From Pseudomonas frederiksbergensis (GTDB lineage: Bacteria; Pseudomonadota; Gammaproteobacteria; Pseudomonadales; Pseudomonadaceae), in assembly GCF_000802155.2 (NCBI RefSeq), contig NZ_JQGJ02000013.1, positions 1 through 64,000 of the forward strand: DNA of 64,000 bases, in the 5' to 3' direction. The notes below the pieces were generated by a model. It made no database searches. It saw only the letters and a program-made list of their open reading frames with translations, and was not told the DNA's origin. Shown one piece after another: positions 27,490-36,949 of this stretch. The translations under genes and the position numbers were made by a program. Numbering within the stretch: the first letter of the stretch is position 1; each line of letters opens with the position of its first letter.

Positions 27490-28344
27490 TTGCGAGGTCG
27501 TAAATTTGCATCACAGCAGGACATTGAACGGCACATTGCAAATGGATTTGGCGAAGGCGCCGGGGCAAGCTACGTGCCTTGGCTGCGGGTACAAGATGTC
27601 CCGTCGATTGGTCGTTCGCACAAGATCCAAGGTGTGAGGATCGAGAGGATTCATCACCTCCTGTCAGATCTCGAGCGTTCTTACTTTCTTGTGTGTGAAT
27701 TTTCTGAAGACGTCGTGGATATCCGGGAGCAATACCCGTTACTACCCACAGAGCGTGCGCAGGCGATAGCGTCGGCGATCGATGTACGTTATCCAAGATA
27801 CCCTAGAACAACACTGCCTTATGTGATGACAACAGATTTCCTGTTAACTGTTAAGGACCCGAGCGGAAACTTCAAATCGGTAGCGAGGACGGTGAAGTAT
27901 CGTTCCGATTTAGTTGGCAGCGGCAGTAAAAGAACGCTTGAAAAACTTGAGATTGAAAAGCGCTTTTGGGAAAGCCAAGGTGTTGATTGGAAAATCGTCA
28001 CAGACGAATTTGTGACACGGGATTTGATCAAAAATCTTGGACTTATCAGAAAATACTCGAAGCTCTCTCGTGATTTAATGAAAGCCCCGTTGCATTCGAA
28101 TTTTATCGAGTGCCTAGCAAACTCCCGGGAATATTCGTGGACCTTGGCCACCTGTCTAAGAAAAATAGCGTCCCTTCTTTCCATTTCCTACATAGACGCT
28201 CAAGCAATTTTCTTCCATCTGGTTTGGAACAAAATACTGAAAATAGATTTGGTTAACACTCCTCTCCACCTTACTGGTCTAGTCCCTGACTTCGAAGTTT
28301 CCCCGAGCCCTGTCCAAGTATCGTTGAAGGAGAAAATGTCATGA
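27490..28344 (+). CDS. tnsA: Tn7-like transposase endonuclease subunit TnsA
   Basis: TnsA nicks the 5' ends of the element while TnsB joins the 3' ends, giving cut-and-paste movement. The 284-residue protein shows the restriction-nuclease-like layout: Glu62 (LERSYFLV), Asp116 (TTDFLLTV) and Lys136 (ARTVKYRSD) match the spacing of the Tn7 catalytic E/D/K set, followed by a C-terminal helical TnsC-contact region. I use the TTG at 27490; the exact start is uncertain. It overlaps tnsB by 4 bp (ATGA). Confidence 0.88.
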   Translation: MRGRKFASQQDIERHIANGFGEGAGASYVPWLRVQDVPSIGRSHKIQGVRIERIHHLLSDLERSYFLVCEFSEDVVDIREQYPLLPTERAQAIASAIDVRYPRYPRTTLPYVMTTDFLLTVKDPSGNFKSVARTVKYRSDLVGSGSKRTLEKLEIEKRFWESQGVDWKIVTDEFVTRDLIKNLGLIRKYSKLSRDLMKAPLHSNFIECLANSREYSWTLATCLRKIASLLSISYIDAQAIFFHLVWNKILKIDLVNTPLHLTGLVPDFEVSPSPVQVSLKEKMS

Positions 28345-30509
28345 CTGTTCTCGTTAATGACGTCTTCGAGCCTGTAACCGATCTGTCGGTCATCGCTACG
28401 ATAGCCAGGCTCCTTTACCACGATGAAACGCAAGACTTAGCAGTTGTGATAGATCTAGCTGACCCACCCCGACAGCCGTACGCGGTTGGTCTGGAGGAGC
28501 TGCGTCGCTCGATAGCGTCTGGTCACACCAAACCAGCAGCCATTACCACACCAGAGTTTATGCTTGTGCTTGAGGAACAGTTGGATGAGAGAGCCAAGCA
28601 AGGCCGGGACGAAAAGTGGGCCGTCATCGCCCCTCTGCTAGATCCTGAATACCCAGGACAAATATTTGTACGAGGTGAGTTAGGCCGACTTGTTAGCAAA
28701 CGGGCGTCAGAGCTCGGAATCCAGCGGAAAACCATCTATCGGCTTCTTTACCGCTATTGGTCTTATGGTCAAGTTCGCAACTCATTGCTTAACAATTATA
28801 CGGCAGTAGGTATTGCCGATAGAAAATATGATCCGAGCAGGCCACCAGGGCGAAAGCCTAAATTTCAAGGCGTTCTTACTTCGCCTTCCAAGATGCTCAG
28901 TGCCGTTGATAAACGATGCATCCGTGTTGGATATGCTCTTTATGTAAGAGATAAGAAATCTTCTATTTCGAGCGCATATGACGAAATGTTGAGACGATTC
29001 TACTCTGTCCGAGACATCTCCAAAAACAGTGAAGAAGAGCTTCGTTTGTTGCCTAGTTCAGAACTCCCCAGCTTGAGGCAGTTCCAATATTGGGGACAGA
29101 TTTTTTTCGACGAGATTGCAACCGAGCGTGGCCGTAAAGGGTTGAGAAGGTGGTTAAAGGATTGCCGTCCGCTTTCAGGTACCGTTCGCGATTGGCTGCG
29201 TGGACCCTGTCATCAGTTCGAAATCGACGCAACGATTGCCGATATTTATTTGGTCAACAGCTACTCTAGACGGATGCTCATTGGTCGGCCCGTCGTTTAT
29301 ATCGTAGTGGATAGTTTCTCCGGAATGATTGCTGGTCTCTATGTAGGATTGGAGGGCCCTAGTTGGAATGGGGCGAGACAAGCGCTGTTCAACGCGTTTA
29401 CCTCCAAAGTCGAGTTCTGCGCTCAGAACGGCGTTGAAATCAATGCAGATGATTGGAATTGTCACCACCTGCCCCACCAGATTTACGCCGACCGGGGAGA
29501 GATGCTGTCACTCGCAGCAGAGGGGTTATCCTCAGGATTGGGAATTGAGATGGGCACTGCTCCACCTTATCGGCCTGATTGGAAGCCTATGGTAGAAAGT
29601 CGGTTTGGCATTTTGAATGATTTGACGGGTATCAGATGGCTACCTGGCGGGGTGGCTGCGCGGGACAAAGAGCGCGGCGAGCGAGATTACCGGCTCGATG
29701 CCACGCTGAATCTCAAAGAGTTCACCCAAATCCTCATTAATTGCGTGCTCCACTATAACCGGCACCATCGACAGCCTGACCGACTGACTCAAGCGATGAT
29801 GAATGACGGCGTTGAACCTACGCCCAACGGGATATGGAATTGGGCCTGCGACAACGACCTGATGGAATCCAACAAACGTCCCGACGAGCTGGTTTATCTC
29901 CACCTTTTACCCCGTGAGCGCGCGACCGTTCAAAAGGGCGGAGTGATGTTTCGCGGCATGCACTACGTGTGTGATATGGCCATAGAGAAAGATTGGTTTG
30001 CCAAGGCTCGCAAAGGGGGCGTTTGGTCAATAGAGTGTTGGTTCGATCCGAACTCTGCGGCACACATTTGGATTCAGGGAGAGGCCAAGCAGTTTATCCG
30101 TTGTGATCTTCGACGATCGGATGCCGGTTACGCGAATTACCGCTCGGACGAGATTTTTGATCTGCTCGAAGCCTATCGCCAAAAACCGCCTACTCGCCGG
30201 CGAGCCGAGCTGGAAAGCCGTGTGCAGCTTAGCGATCAGGTCCACCAGATCATCAGTCATGCACTCGCAGAACGAAAACTGGAACCTGCTCCGCCCACCA
30301 AGGCAGAGGCCACTGGAAACATCCGCGAGAACCGCGCAGAAGAACGTCTCCGTGAGCGTGAAAATGCGGTTGTTCCTGAAGGCGTCAGGGCGGAGCCAGC
30401 TTCACTTCAATCTGAATTGACACCGAAAGCGCATGATTCATATGCCGGCGAGCGCACTGCGCAGGTTATCGATTTGCTCAAAAGAATTCGGCCAGGACAG
30501 GCAAAATGA
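28341..30509 (+). CDS. tnsB: Tn7-like DDE transposase TnsB
   Basis: A 722-residue RNase H-fold transposase that binds the terminal repeats and joins 3' ends to the target. An N-terminal helix-turn-helix region (about 115-140) precedes the catalytic core: Asp296 (FEIDATIAD), Asp384 (IYADRGEM), Glu419 (PMVESRFG). The spacings of 88 and 35 residues equal those of Tn7 TnsB. A Mu-C-like beta barrel and a charged C-terminal tail follow. It overlaps both tnsA and tnsC by 4 bp. Confidence 0.94.
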   Translation: MTVLVNDVFEPVTDLSVIATIARLLYHDETQDLAVVIDLADPPRQPYAVGLEELRRSIASGHTKPAAITTPEFMLVLEEQLDERAKQGRDEKWAVIAPLLDPEYPGQIFVRGELGRLVSKRASELGIQRKTIYRLLYRYWSYGQVRNSLLNNYTAVGIADRKYDPSRPPGRKPKFQGVLTSPSKMLSAVDKRCIRVGYALYVRDKKSSISSAYDEMLRRFYSVRDISKNSEEELRLLPSSELPSLRQFQYWGQIFFDEIATERGRKGLRRWLKDCRPLSGTVRDWLRGPCHQFEIDATIADIYLVNSYSRRMLIGRPVVYIVVDSFSGMIAGLYVGLEGPSWNGARQALFNAFTSKVEFCAQNGVEINADDWNCHHLPHQIYADRGEMLSLAAEGLSSGLGIEMGTAPPYRPDWKPMVESRFGILNDLTGIRWLPGGVAARDKERGERDYRLDATLNLKEFTQILINCVLHYNRHHRQPDRLTQAMMNDGVEPTPNGIWNWACDNDLMESNKRPDELVYLHLLPRERATVQKGGVMFRGMHYVCDMAIEKDWFAKARKGGVWSIECWFDPNSAAHIWIQGEAKQFIRCDLRRSDAGYANYRSDEIFDLLEAYRQKPPTRRRAELESRVQLSDQVHQIISHALAERKLEPAPPTKAEATGNIRENRAEERLRERENAVVPEGVRAEPASLQSELTPKAHDSYAGERTAQVIDLLKRIRPGQAK

Positions 30510-31966
30510 AAGGTGCACAGACGTTTGCCAATTACGTCAGACAGGACATTAGTGAGTATGCGGGTAACCCGCTTATCGAAGCTTTGCCTCCGATATTGTC
30601 AGAGGCGGCGGCTGTTGAGCTGATCTCGAATTTTCCTCAGCCGGTGGATCCGAAAGAGCTGACTCTCGAAGGAGCCACTCGAATTCACTGTATCGACCGG
30701 CTAAGAACCGTGGTACAGCCGTTCTTGCTACATCTGGAATTGGAGGCCCTGTTCTCACTGCTCATTCGTCGAGGGTATGTTGGGCGTAACCCGATGTCGC
30801 CCGCTACCGTCCGGCATTTGCATTCTTTATCTGGGGCTCAGCGTTACCACGATGCGTTCAAGTCCACTGCAGAAACGTTTACCGTCGTTGGCCTGAGCGG
30901 CATTGGCAAGTCAACGGCACTCCACGCCATTTTGAGCCTTTATCCACAGACAATCCGTCATGAGCGCTATGAGGGAAAGCAGTTTGTTCATACCCAAATC
31001 ACATGGCTGAAGCTTGACTGCCCTCGGGATGGATCGCTGGCTGGATTTTGTCAGCAGTTTTTTTATGCGGTGGGTGACGCTCTAGGAGACAAGGACTACC
31101 ACAAGCGCTACAGGCATCGAAACATCAATGATGCGCTGCAACAGATGGAGCAGGTGGCCAGCACATTTTTCATCGGCGCCTTATTGATCGACGAGCTGCA
31201 AAACCTCCACCTGGCGAAAACCGGTGGTAAGGAGAGCATGCTGAATTTTTTTCTGCATTTGGTAAACAACATTGGTATCCCGGTCGTTTTCAGTGGCACG
31301 AATTCGACGATTAGCTTGTTCTCTGAAGCCATGCGGACTGCCCGCCGAGTCTGTGGTGCCGGTACGCTCGAATTCAAACGCTTCGAAAAGGATGATGAGG
31401 AGTGGCGGTTGTTGGTCGAAAATCTTTGGAGCTATCAGTGGTGCAAACAGACTGCTGAGCTGACCGACGAGATTTTTGACATGCTGTATGAGCACACTCA
31501 AGGCGTCACAGATTTCCTGGTCAAGCTGCTGGTATTGAGTCAGCGTTATGCGGTCCAGAGTGGCTCGGAGTGTTTGACTGCTGAGATCCTGGTGAAGGTA
31601 AGCAACTCAAAAATGCAGATTCTAAAGCCAGCCCTTTCAGCTCTGCGTAGCCGAGATCCGAAGCGGATGCGGCAGTTCGACGATTTGCTGCCGATTGAGG
31701 ATCAGCTGAGCGAAATGATGGTCTTCGATGGTTTGGCACGAGAGGATCGCCTTGCCTTGCTTCGAAGCGTTGTATCCCGTGAGAAGCCGGCAGACCCATC
31801 TCCAAGCATCCTTGCGAAAGACCACCCATCGCCGATTGCTACTGCTGTGGAAAGCTCAGAGGCTAAAGCGCTTAGCGAACATGACGCTCCCCTCGACGCT
31901 CTGCGCGCTGCGGGCTGGCTCAACGAGGACCTGTTTGAGTTCTCACCGATGTATCACAAAGCGTGA
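30506..31966 (+). CDS. tnsC: Tn7-like AAA+ target regulator TnsC
   Basis: TnsC polymerises on target DNA and links the TniQ/TnsD target selector to TnsAB. The 486-residue protein has Walker A GLSGIGKST at 129-137, Walker B GALLIDELQNL with Asp229/Glu230, and a sensor-1-like VVFSGTNST. The C-terminal tail is charged and low in similarity signals, as usual for the TnsA/TnsB-contact region. It overlaps tnsB by 4 bp and precedes the first tniQ by 16 bp. Confidence 0.93.
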   Translation: MKGAQTFANYVRQDISEYAGNPLIEALPPILSEAAAVELISNFPQPVDPKELTLEGATRIHCIDRLRTVVQPFLLHLELEALFSLLIRRGYVGRNPMSPATVRHLHSLSGAQRYHDAFKSTAETFTVVGLSGIGKSTALHAILSLYPQTIRHERYEGKQFVHTQITWLKLDCPRDGSLAGFCQQFFYAVGDALGDKDYHKRYRHRNINDALQQMEQVASTFFIGALLIDELQNLHLAKTGGKESMLNFFLHLVNNIGIPVVFSGTNSTISLFSEAMRTARRVCGAGTLEFKRFEKDDEEWRLLVENLWSYQWCKQTAELTDEIFDMLYEHTQGVTDFLVKLLVLSQRYAVQSGSECLTAEILVKVSNSKMQILKPALSALRSRDPKRMRQFDDLLPIEDQLSEMMVFDGLAREDRLALLRSVVSREKPADPSPSILAKDHPSPIATAVESSEAKALSEHDAPLDALRAAGWLNEDLFEFSPMYHKA

Positions 31967-31982
31967 GTCAGAGGGTGGTGAA

Positions 31983-33650
31983 GTGCACCTTAAACTCCAT
32001 TTCTTCCCCGCCGCGTTTCCCGACGAGACGCTGCACAGCGTGATTTCTCGCTACACCCGTCTTTGTGGTGTTCGTAATTGCCAAGCAGCATTTGCCGGAC
32101 TGAAATCGGCGGCAGCATTTTCACAAAATGTGGCATTCCCGAGCCATCTAGGGGATTTTGTCGACGCGCTACCCAGCGGTACCGAGCTATCGGTAGCCGA
32201 GGTCCTCATGCGCCACACATTATTACCCTACTATGCGCCGTTTTTGAGGATGAGCCAGGTTGAACACGCTCGGACGCTGATGACCGCTGATGGGAAAGGC
32301 TTGATGTTAAAGCTGGGCGTCAACGCGAGCCGTATTGGATTCGCCTCCCGAGTGCGGTTATGCCCAGAATGTATCGCCCAAGATCAGGCTCAACGGGGAG
32401 TCGCTTACTGGCACAGGGTCCACATGCTTCCAGGCGTGCTGGTATGTCCGCATCACGGCACGTCACTCAGGATCCTTGATCCTCGCTGGTCCAGCCGCAG
32501 CTCTCGACAACTCAATCTGCCCAATGATGGGAATGTGCAAGCACACACAGTACTCCTCGACACCCCGTTGCGGTGCATGGCGCCGCTTCACGAAATAGCT
32601 TTGCGCTCACTTCAGGTCCTTGAGTCTGAAGTCACTGCTTTGTCGGCGGAGGCGGTGCGCTGCACGCTTTTACACAGGGCAACGCAGCTCAACCTTGCTT
32701 CTGATAACCATCGCTTGCACCTGCACATGCTGGCGGAGCACATGACCGATTTTTTTGCCGCACTCCCGCAAGAATGGGAATTTTCTATACTCGGGGAAGT
32801 TCGTGCAGGTACACCCGCCTCATGGGTCACCAAGCTGCTTCGTACGCCTATAACCTCCCACCATCCGCTCAAATACATTTTATTGGCTGGTGCTCTGGGC
32901 ATTGACATGGTGAGCTTGCTGCATGGCCAATGCCCTGTGAAACAGGCGGTGGCATGTGGCCCGGAAGCTCACATTAGACTTCCCACGCGTCCTTCTGCGG
33001 TGATGCCTGGTCAAGGCCTGGACTGTTCGTCAGCCGCTGTGTGGAGACATGCTCTTGAAGGAGCTGATGCCAAAAAGATCGCTGCGGTTCTAAGCGTTTC
33101 ATTGGCGTATGTCTATCGTCACATCCGAAATGTACCTGGCGGGCAAGATGATTGGAGGGAGGCACGATTTCACATTGAGCTATGCGCAAGACGCGCGGCT
33201 TTCGAGGCTGATTATCGATTTTACAAAGCACATGCATGCAGGGGGTATGCGTGGCTGTATCGCCACGATAGGCAGTGGCTTTCGGAGTCTACTGCAAACC
33301 CAAGCCCACATCGTACGCCTCGTCTAAATAGCACCGAAATGTTCGCTGCCCTCGATGCGAGACTGGCCGGCGAAGTCCGTCAGTGTGCTGACGCGCTTTA
33401 TGCTCTTGCGGGTAAGCCTGTCCGCATTTCGCGTACGAGGATTGGTCGTGAGCTTCATGTCCTATCCCGCTTCGAAAAACAGCTCTGCAAGCTTCCTCTC
33501 TGTGCAGCGATGCTCGACAAAGTATGTGAACCAATCGAAGGCTTTCACGATAGGCGTCTGCGATGGGCTAGATGCCAATTGCTCTCGGAGGGCAAGCCTG
33601 TATCACGTTCTTCGCTCTACCGGGTCGCGAGCATTCGACCCATGCTGTAA
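31983..33650 (+). CDS. tniQ: TniQ/TnsD-family target-selection protein 1
   Basis: A 555-residue protein. The N-terminal TniQ domain (LHFFPAAFPDETLHSVISRY) leads to a zinc knuckle with CPEC at 127-130 and CPHH at 155-158, separated by AYWHRVHMLPG, the TniQ hallmark. The remainder contains helix-turn-helix-like repeats such as AKKIAAVLSVSLAYVYRHI. The open frame extends into tnsC, but GTG 31983 with GAGGGTGG in front gives the proper N-terminus. Such proteins bind the target site and recruit TnsC. Whether this one or the second reads glmS is not decidable here. Confidence 0.88.
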   Translation: MHLKLHFFPAAFPDETLHSVISRYTRLCGVRNCQAAFAGLKSAAAFSQNVAFPSHLGDFVDALPSGTELSVAEVLMRHTLLPYYAPFLRMSQVEHARTLMTADGKGLMLKLGVNASRIGFASRVRLCPECIAQDQAQRGVAYWHRVHMLPGVLVCPHHGTSLRILDPRWSSRSSRQLNLPNDGNVQAHTVLLDTPLRCMAPLHEIALRSLQVLESEVTALSAEAVRCTLLHRATQLNLASDNHRLHLHMLAEHMTDFFAALPQEWEFSILGEVRAGTPASWVTKLLRTPITSHHPLKYILLAGALGIDMVSLLHGQCPVKQAVACGPEAHIRLPTRPSAVMPGQGLDCSSAAVWRHALEGADAKKIAAVLSVSLAYVYRHIRNVPGGQDDWREARFHIELCARRAAFEADYRFYKAHACRGYAWLYRHDRQWLSESTANPSPHRTPRLNSTEMFAALDARLAGEVRQCADALYALAGKPVRISRTRIGRELHVLSRFEKQLCKLPLCAAMLDKVCEPIEGFHDRRLRWARCQLLSEGKPVSRSSLYRVASIRPML

Positions 33651-34021
33651 TCCAGCTGGACATTCCCCCTCCATCTAAAAAAGTTCTAAATCAATTCACC
33701 ATAAACCCATTATTTTGCTGTTAATGAAAAAATTCACCTCCAGAAAAGGTCCGGCATACCATCACGATCAGCATGTAAACGTACTAACCCGCGATCAACC
33801 GAAATAGTTTTGCAACCGGCATGGGCTGACCTACGCGGGTTTATCGATACGTGTTTTGTATTCGAGGAATACGGGCGCGGCAGGATTTAGATGAATTCAC
33901 TACGATTCAAAGTTGAGCGGCTGTGTCATTTTCAAATCCAGACCGGATACAGAATTTTAGGGGTTGCATATATACTGCCCCCGGATGCACATTCTCTTCG
34001 AGCCCTACCTTTAATCGGTAA
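33651..34021. other. Gap between the two tniQ-type genes
   Basis: 371 bp with no supported gene. A -10-like TATACT near 33970, 45-50 bp before the next start, suggests that the second targeting gene has its own promoter. No -35 of comparable quality was seen. Confidence 0.4.
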
Positions 34022-35656
34022 ATGATGTCTGATCTATTATTTTTCCCCGTTTCGATGCCGGATGAAATGCTTTACTCTCGTGTCACCCGATATCACTATC
34101 TGTCAGGTAACAGAACCGCGACGGAAACCTATCGCGATTTGTTCGCATCGAAACCCTTTTGCATCGGTGGCATCGTACCCAAGCAGATCGAGAGGCTCGC
34201 GCACAGGCTGCCGGGGCAATCGGAGAGCAATCTCGCAGAGTTGATCAGTAGCAATACTACTTTTCCTGCTTACCGGCCGTTTCTTGGCGTTAAGCAGGGG
34301 CCGGAGAACGACGTAGGGCCACTGGGTTATGACGGGGTGGTACGGGTGCCCCGCAGAGAAGAGTCCACCCATGGCAAGGCTAAGCTTTGTCCTACCTGCG
34401 TTCAGGAAGATCTGATTGAGCGGGGTTCTGCCTACTGGCATCGATCTCACCAGATACCCGGTGTTGCCGTCTGTTGGCGTCATGGCGACGCATTGATCCA
34501 TGCCTGCCCCGAGTGCTCTCGCCCGTTCTACCGTAAATTGAAGCTGCTTCCCAATCTGACTGAGCCATGTGCATGCGGCTGGAGCCCGTTAAACAGCGCA
34601 GCAATACACAAGGGGTCAAAGATGGAACAGAAAGTCGCTCTGTTCGCACACGATATCCTGCAACGCAATATCCCTCCGATAGGCAGTACGGTATTGAGTT
34701 CGTGCTACGTCCGCCAATGCAAGAAGCGCGGATTCATTTTCGGAAAAAATGCGGGTATTGCAAAACTGTTCGACAGCATCCAAAGCGCTTACGGCGACGA
34801 GCTTTTGGCGCAAATTGATCCGGCCTATAACACCGGGAAGCATGAGCAATGGATCCGGCTCAAATCAGACAAAGGTCAGCTAAATATGCCGCTCGCGCGG
34901 CATTTGATCATTGCTCTTCACTTGTTTTCCAGTGCAGATGGCTTTGAAGAGGCTCTGAAAAATGAGTCTATCCTGCTGAGTGCCGCTGTTTCTCCGCGAG
35001 CGCCCAAAGTCGAAGAATCGCGTCTAAGCCAAAAAACTAGATATCGCCAAAAAATCGAGTTGCTTTTAGCGCTACGTACCGATGCCGATATCGAGTACCT
35101 CTGGAAGAAGGCGTACAAACCTACGCAATGGATTCTAGAAAATGATAACGCATGGTTAATGGCAAAACTCCATGCACCTAAAAAAGCTACAGTTAAGGTC
35201 GAAAAGTCCATCGACTCAAGAGACGACGCCTATGCAGCCCTTATCGAAGCGGGCGTAGATGAGCTGTATAAAGTTACGAAAGATCCGAAGAGAGTGAACA
35301 TTCGGAATTTACAATCGCTGCTCCCAGGTTCGTTACCTCATGAGCTGGATCTACGCAAGCAGAGGTTCCCTCTTACTTATCAACAGATCAAGATTCATCA
35401 GGAGTCAGTATGGCATTTCCGTCTAAGAACTTTAGTGTGGACTGTCTCTGAACTCATCAGGATGAAGCTCCCCGTGAATTACTCGACGGTAAGATTGACC
35501 TCAGCGGTATCAAGCAAGGTTTTCCTGGCTTTTTGCAGTTTCTTCGAGTGGGATCTGGAAAGCCTGGCAAGAACCGGGGTCGACGCGGAGGTCCTGCTCA
35601 GGTCTACCGGCGTATCGAGGAATTGGGAGGGACCACCGGTTCAAATAAGCTTTTGA
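34022..35656 (+). CDS. tnsD: TniQ/TnsD-family target-selection protein 2
   Basis: A 544-residue protein. The TniQ domain (LLFFPVSMPDEMLYSRVTRY) is followed by a zinc knuckle (CPTC ... CWRHG separated by AYWHRSHQIPG) and an extra CPEC...CACG zinc pair. The long C-terminal DNA-binding region, with SLLPGSLPHELDLRKQRFPL, resembles the C-terminus of TnsD. The length fits Tn7 TnsD (508), making it the better glmS-reader candidate (inference). It is separated from tnsABC-tniQ by a 371-bp gap, so may be expressed independently. ATG 34022 and 34025 are both possible starts. Confidence 0.86.
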   Translation: MMSDLLFFPVSMPDEMLYSRVTRYHYLSGNRTATETYRDLFASKPFCIGGIVPKQIERLAHRLPGQSESNLAELISSNTTFPAYRPFLGVKQGPENDVGPLGYDGVVRVPRREESTHGKAKLCPTCVQEDLIERGSAYWHRSHQIPGVAVCWRHGDALIHACPECSRPFYRKLKLLPNLTEPCACGWSPLNSAAIHKGSKMEQKVALFAHDILQRNIPPIGSTVLSSCYVRQCKKRGFIFGKNAGIAKLFDSIQSAYGDELLAQIDPAYNTGKHEQWIRLKSDKGQLNMPLARHLIIALHLFSSADGFEEALKNESILLSAAVSPRAPKVEESRLSQKTRYRQKIELLLALRTDADIEYLWKKAYKPTQWILENDNAWLMAKLHAPKKATVKVEKSIDSRDDAYAALIEAGVDELYKVTKDPKRVNIRNLQSLLPGSLPHELDLRKQRFPLTYQQIKIHQESVWHFRLRTLVWTVSELIRMKLPVNYSTVRLTSAVSSKVFLAFCSFFEWDLESLARTGVDAEVLLRSTGVSRNWEGPPVQISF

Positions 35657-35771
35657 GGGCATCTTTGTTCCGTCACCGTCTGCCAACCTTGGGTGTTAAC
35701 AAAAATCCTATCTGGCTTGAAAGCGTAAATGCGGGGTAGCGTCCACCTTTCACATTAGTAACCTTCGCGGC

Positions 35772-35786
35772 AGCTTTCTGAAAGCT
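35772..35786. promoter_or_regulatory. 15-bp palindrome upstream of the DUF2790 gene
   Basis: AGCTTTCTGAAAGCT is a perfect dyad 49 bp before the ATG at 35835. It could be an operator. It is not the CopR motif. Confidence 0.4.
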
Positions 35787-35834
35787 TTCACTTGTTACTC
35801 TTTAACTCAGTAAATTGAGCTTTAGGAGAAAATC

Positions 35835-36176
35835 ATGAAAGCAATGACAGCAGTGAAAGCGTTTTGCGCCGCTTCGATTTTGACCTTATCTTCATTAGCC
35901 ATGGCTGAAGGAGGCGGTGACCGCGTGTATGGTCGAATGATGCAAGAGAACCAACAAGCAATGGAGCAATATGCCTCAAGGAACGGCAAGACTCCTCCTG
36001 AAGTTGTTCATTATGAATATGGTATGAACCTCGATATCCAGAAGGTCGTCAGTGTCACGCAAGCCAATAAAACCTGTGGGGTTGCTCCTTCACGCATGAC
36101 CTATGAAGACTCTACGGGCAAGCTTAACACCGTGGAATATAAGGTCATGGCCGACAACTGCCCCCATGGAAGCTAG
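35835..36176 (+). CDS. Small periplasmic DUF2790-type protein
   Basis: A 113-residue protein with a clear signal peptide ending SSLAMA and a mature start EGGGDRVYGRMMQ. The body carries the DUF2790 pattern: PPEVVHYEYGMNLDIQKVVS, a Cys near 81 (TCGVAPSRMTYEDS) and a second near the end (DNCPHG). DUF2790 proteins are common in Pseudomonas, have no known function, and often lie near metal genes. It shares the A-E-G/S-GGDR mature N-terminus with two other small proteins of this island. It converges on the copper operon. Confidence 0.82.
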   Translation: MKAMTAVKAFCAASILTLSSLAMAEGGGDRVYGRMMQENQQAMEQYASRNGKTPPEVVHYEYGMNLDIQKVVSVTQANKTCGVAPSRMTYEDSTGKLNTVEYKVMADNCPHGS

Positions 36177-36390
36177 ACAATGAAAATTATTTAAGAACTG
36201 CATAATTTTCCTTTGTCCGAAACTAGCTTACTGCTCGCTGACGTAGAAGTAATTTTCAGGAAAGCCTGAAGTTATCCACTTTATGAAATCATGTCCGTCA
36301 GTCGAGGGGTTTCTAACGTGCAGTAAACAATTGCTCGACCACCTGATACATCCCGCCTCCTTGTTTTTCCTTTGGTTTGGGAGGTGGCTT

Positions 36391-36414
36391 AGGCGCCCTA
36401 GTGGCGCCTTTTTT
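36391..36414 (+). terminator. Terminator between DUF2790 gene and copper operon
   Basis: AGGCGCC / GGCGCCT stem with CTAGT loop and a T6 run, 215 bp after the DUF2790 stop. The intervening 36177-36390 shows no credible gene. Confidence 0.75.
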
Positions 36415-36481
36415 ACGTTCGAAATGAGCTATGTCCTCTGCACGGCCATGACCTTCACCATGCAGGAGCGAGATTAGAAGA

Positions 36482-36949
36482 TCAGTTTTCGGGGTATTCA
36501 GCGACGACGTGGTCTGTGCCTGCCTTTGACAAGCCGATTACCTTATACGCGTCATGTTTCCCGTCCACTTCCATTCCTGGGGAGCCGGCCGGCATGCCTG
36601 GAACGGCAATCCCGAGCAGGTCATCACGTTTGCTCATCGCAATGATTTGCTCGGCGGGCACGTGACCTTCAACAAACTTTCCGTTGATGGTTGCTGTGTG
36701 ACAGGACGAGAGCTCAGGAGAAATTCCGAAACCGCGCTTGATCGCGCTCATGTTGGTTTCCACGTGATCAACGACGGTAAAGCCGCTGGCTTCAAGGTGC
36801 TGGACCCATTTCTTGCAGCACCCGCAATTAGCGTCGCGATGTACATCGATCGTCAATGGCTCTGCTGCGTGACTGGCTGAACTGATGAACAGAGCCACGA
36901 AAGCAGCGAGACGAAGTGCCCGTCTGCGACGAAGAGAATTATTTCGCAT
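36482..36949 (-). CDS. DUF411 metal-binding periplasmic protein
   Basis: A 155-residue protein with an Arg-rich signal peptide (SLRRRRALRLAAFVALFISS, cleavage after SHA). The DUF411 core DVHRDANCGCCKKWVQHLEA has Cys42, Cys44 and Cys45, plus SSCHTA and GHVPA further on. DUF411 proteins (some called CopG) are linked to copper handling. I start at ATG 36949, which overlaps the cytochrome gene by 11 bp; the open frame continues much further upstream with non-family sequence. Last gene of the copA operon. Confidence 0.82.
   Translation of the reverse strand: MRNNSLRRRRALRLAAFVALFISSASHAAEPLTIDVHRDANCGCCKKWVQHLEASGFTVVDHVETNMSAIKRGFGISPELSSCHTATINGKFVEGHVPAEQIIAMSKRDDLLGIAVPGMPAGSPGMEVDGKHDAYKVIGLSKAGTDHVVAEYPEN

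Noticed and set aside
27233..35656. CRISPR-associated transposon (CAST)
   Set aside because: No cas gene, spacer array or direct repeats of CRISPR type were seen. The two TniQ genes alone do not justify that label.
36283..36477. 64-codon frame after the DUF2790 gene
   Set aside because: It spans the terminator hairpin, has no family signal and no ribosome-binding site.
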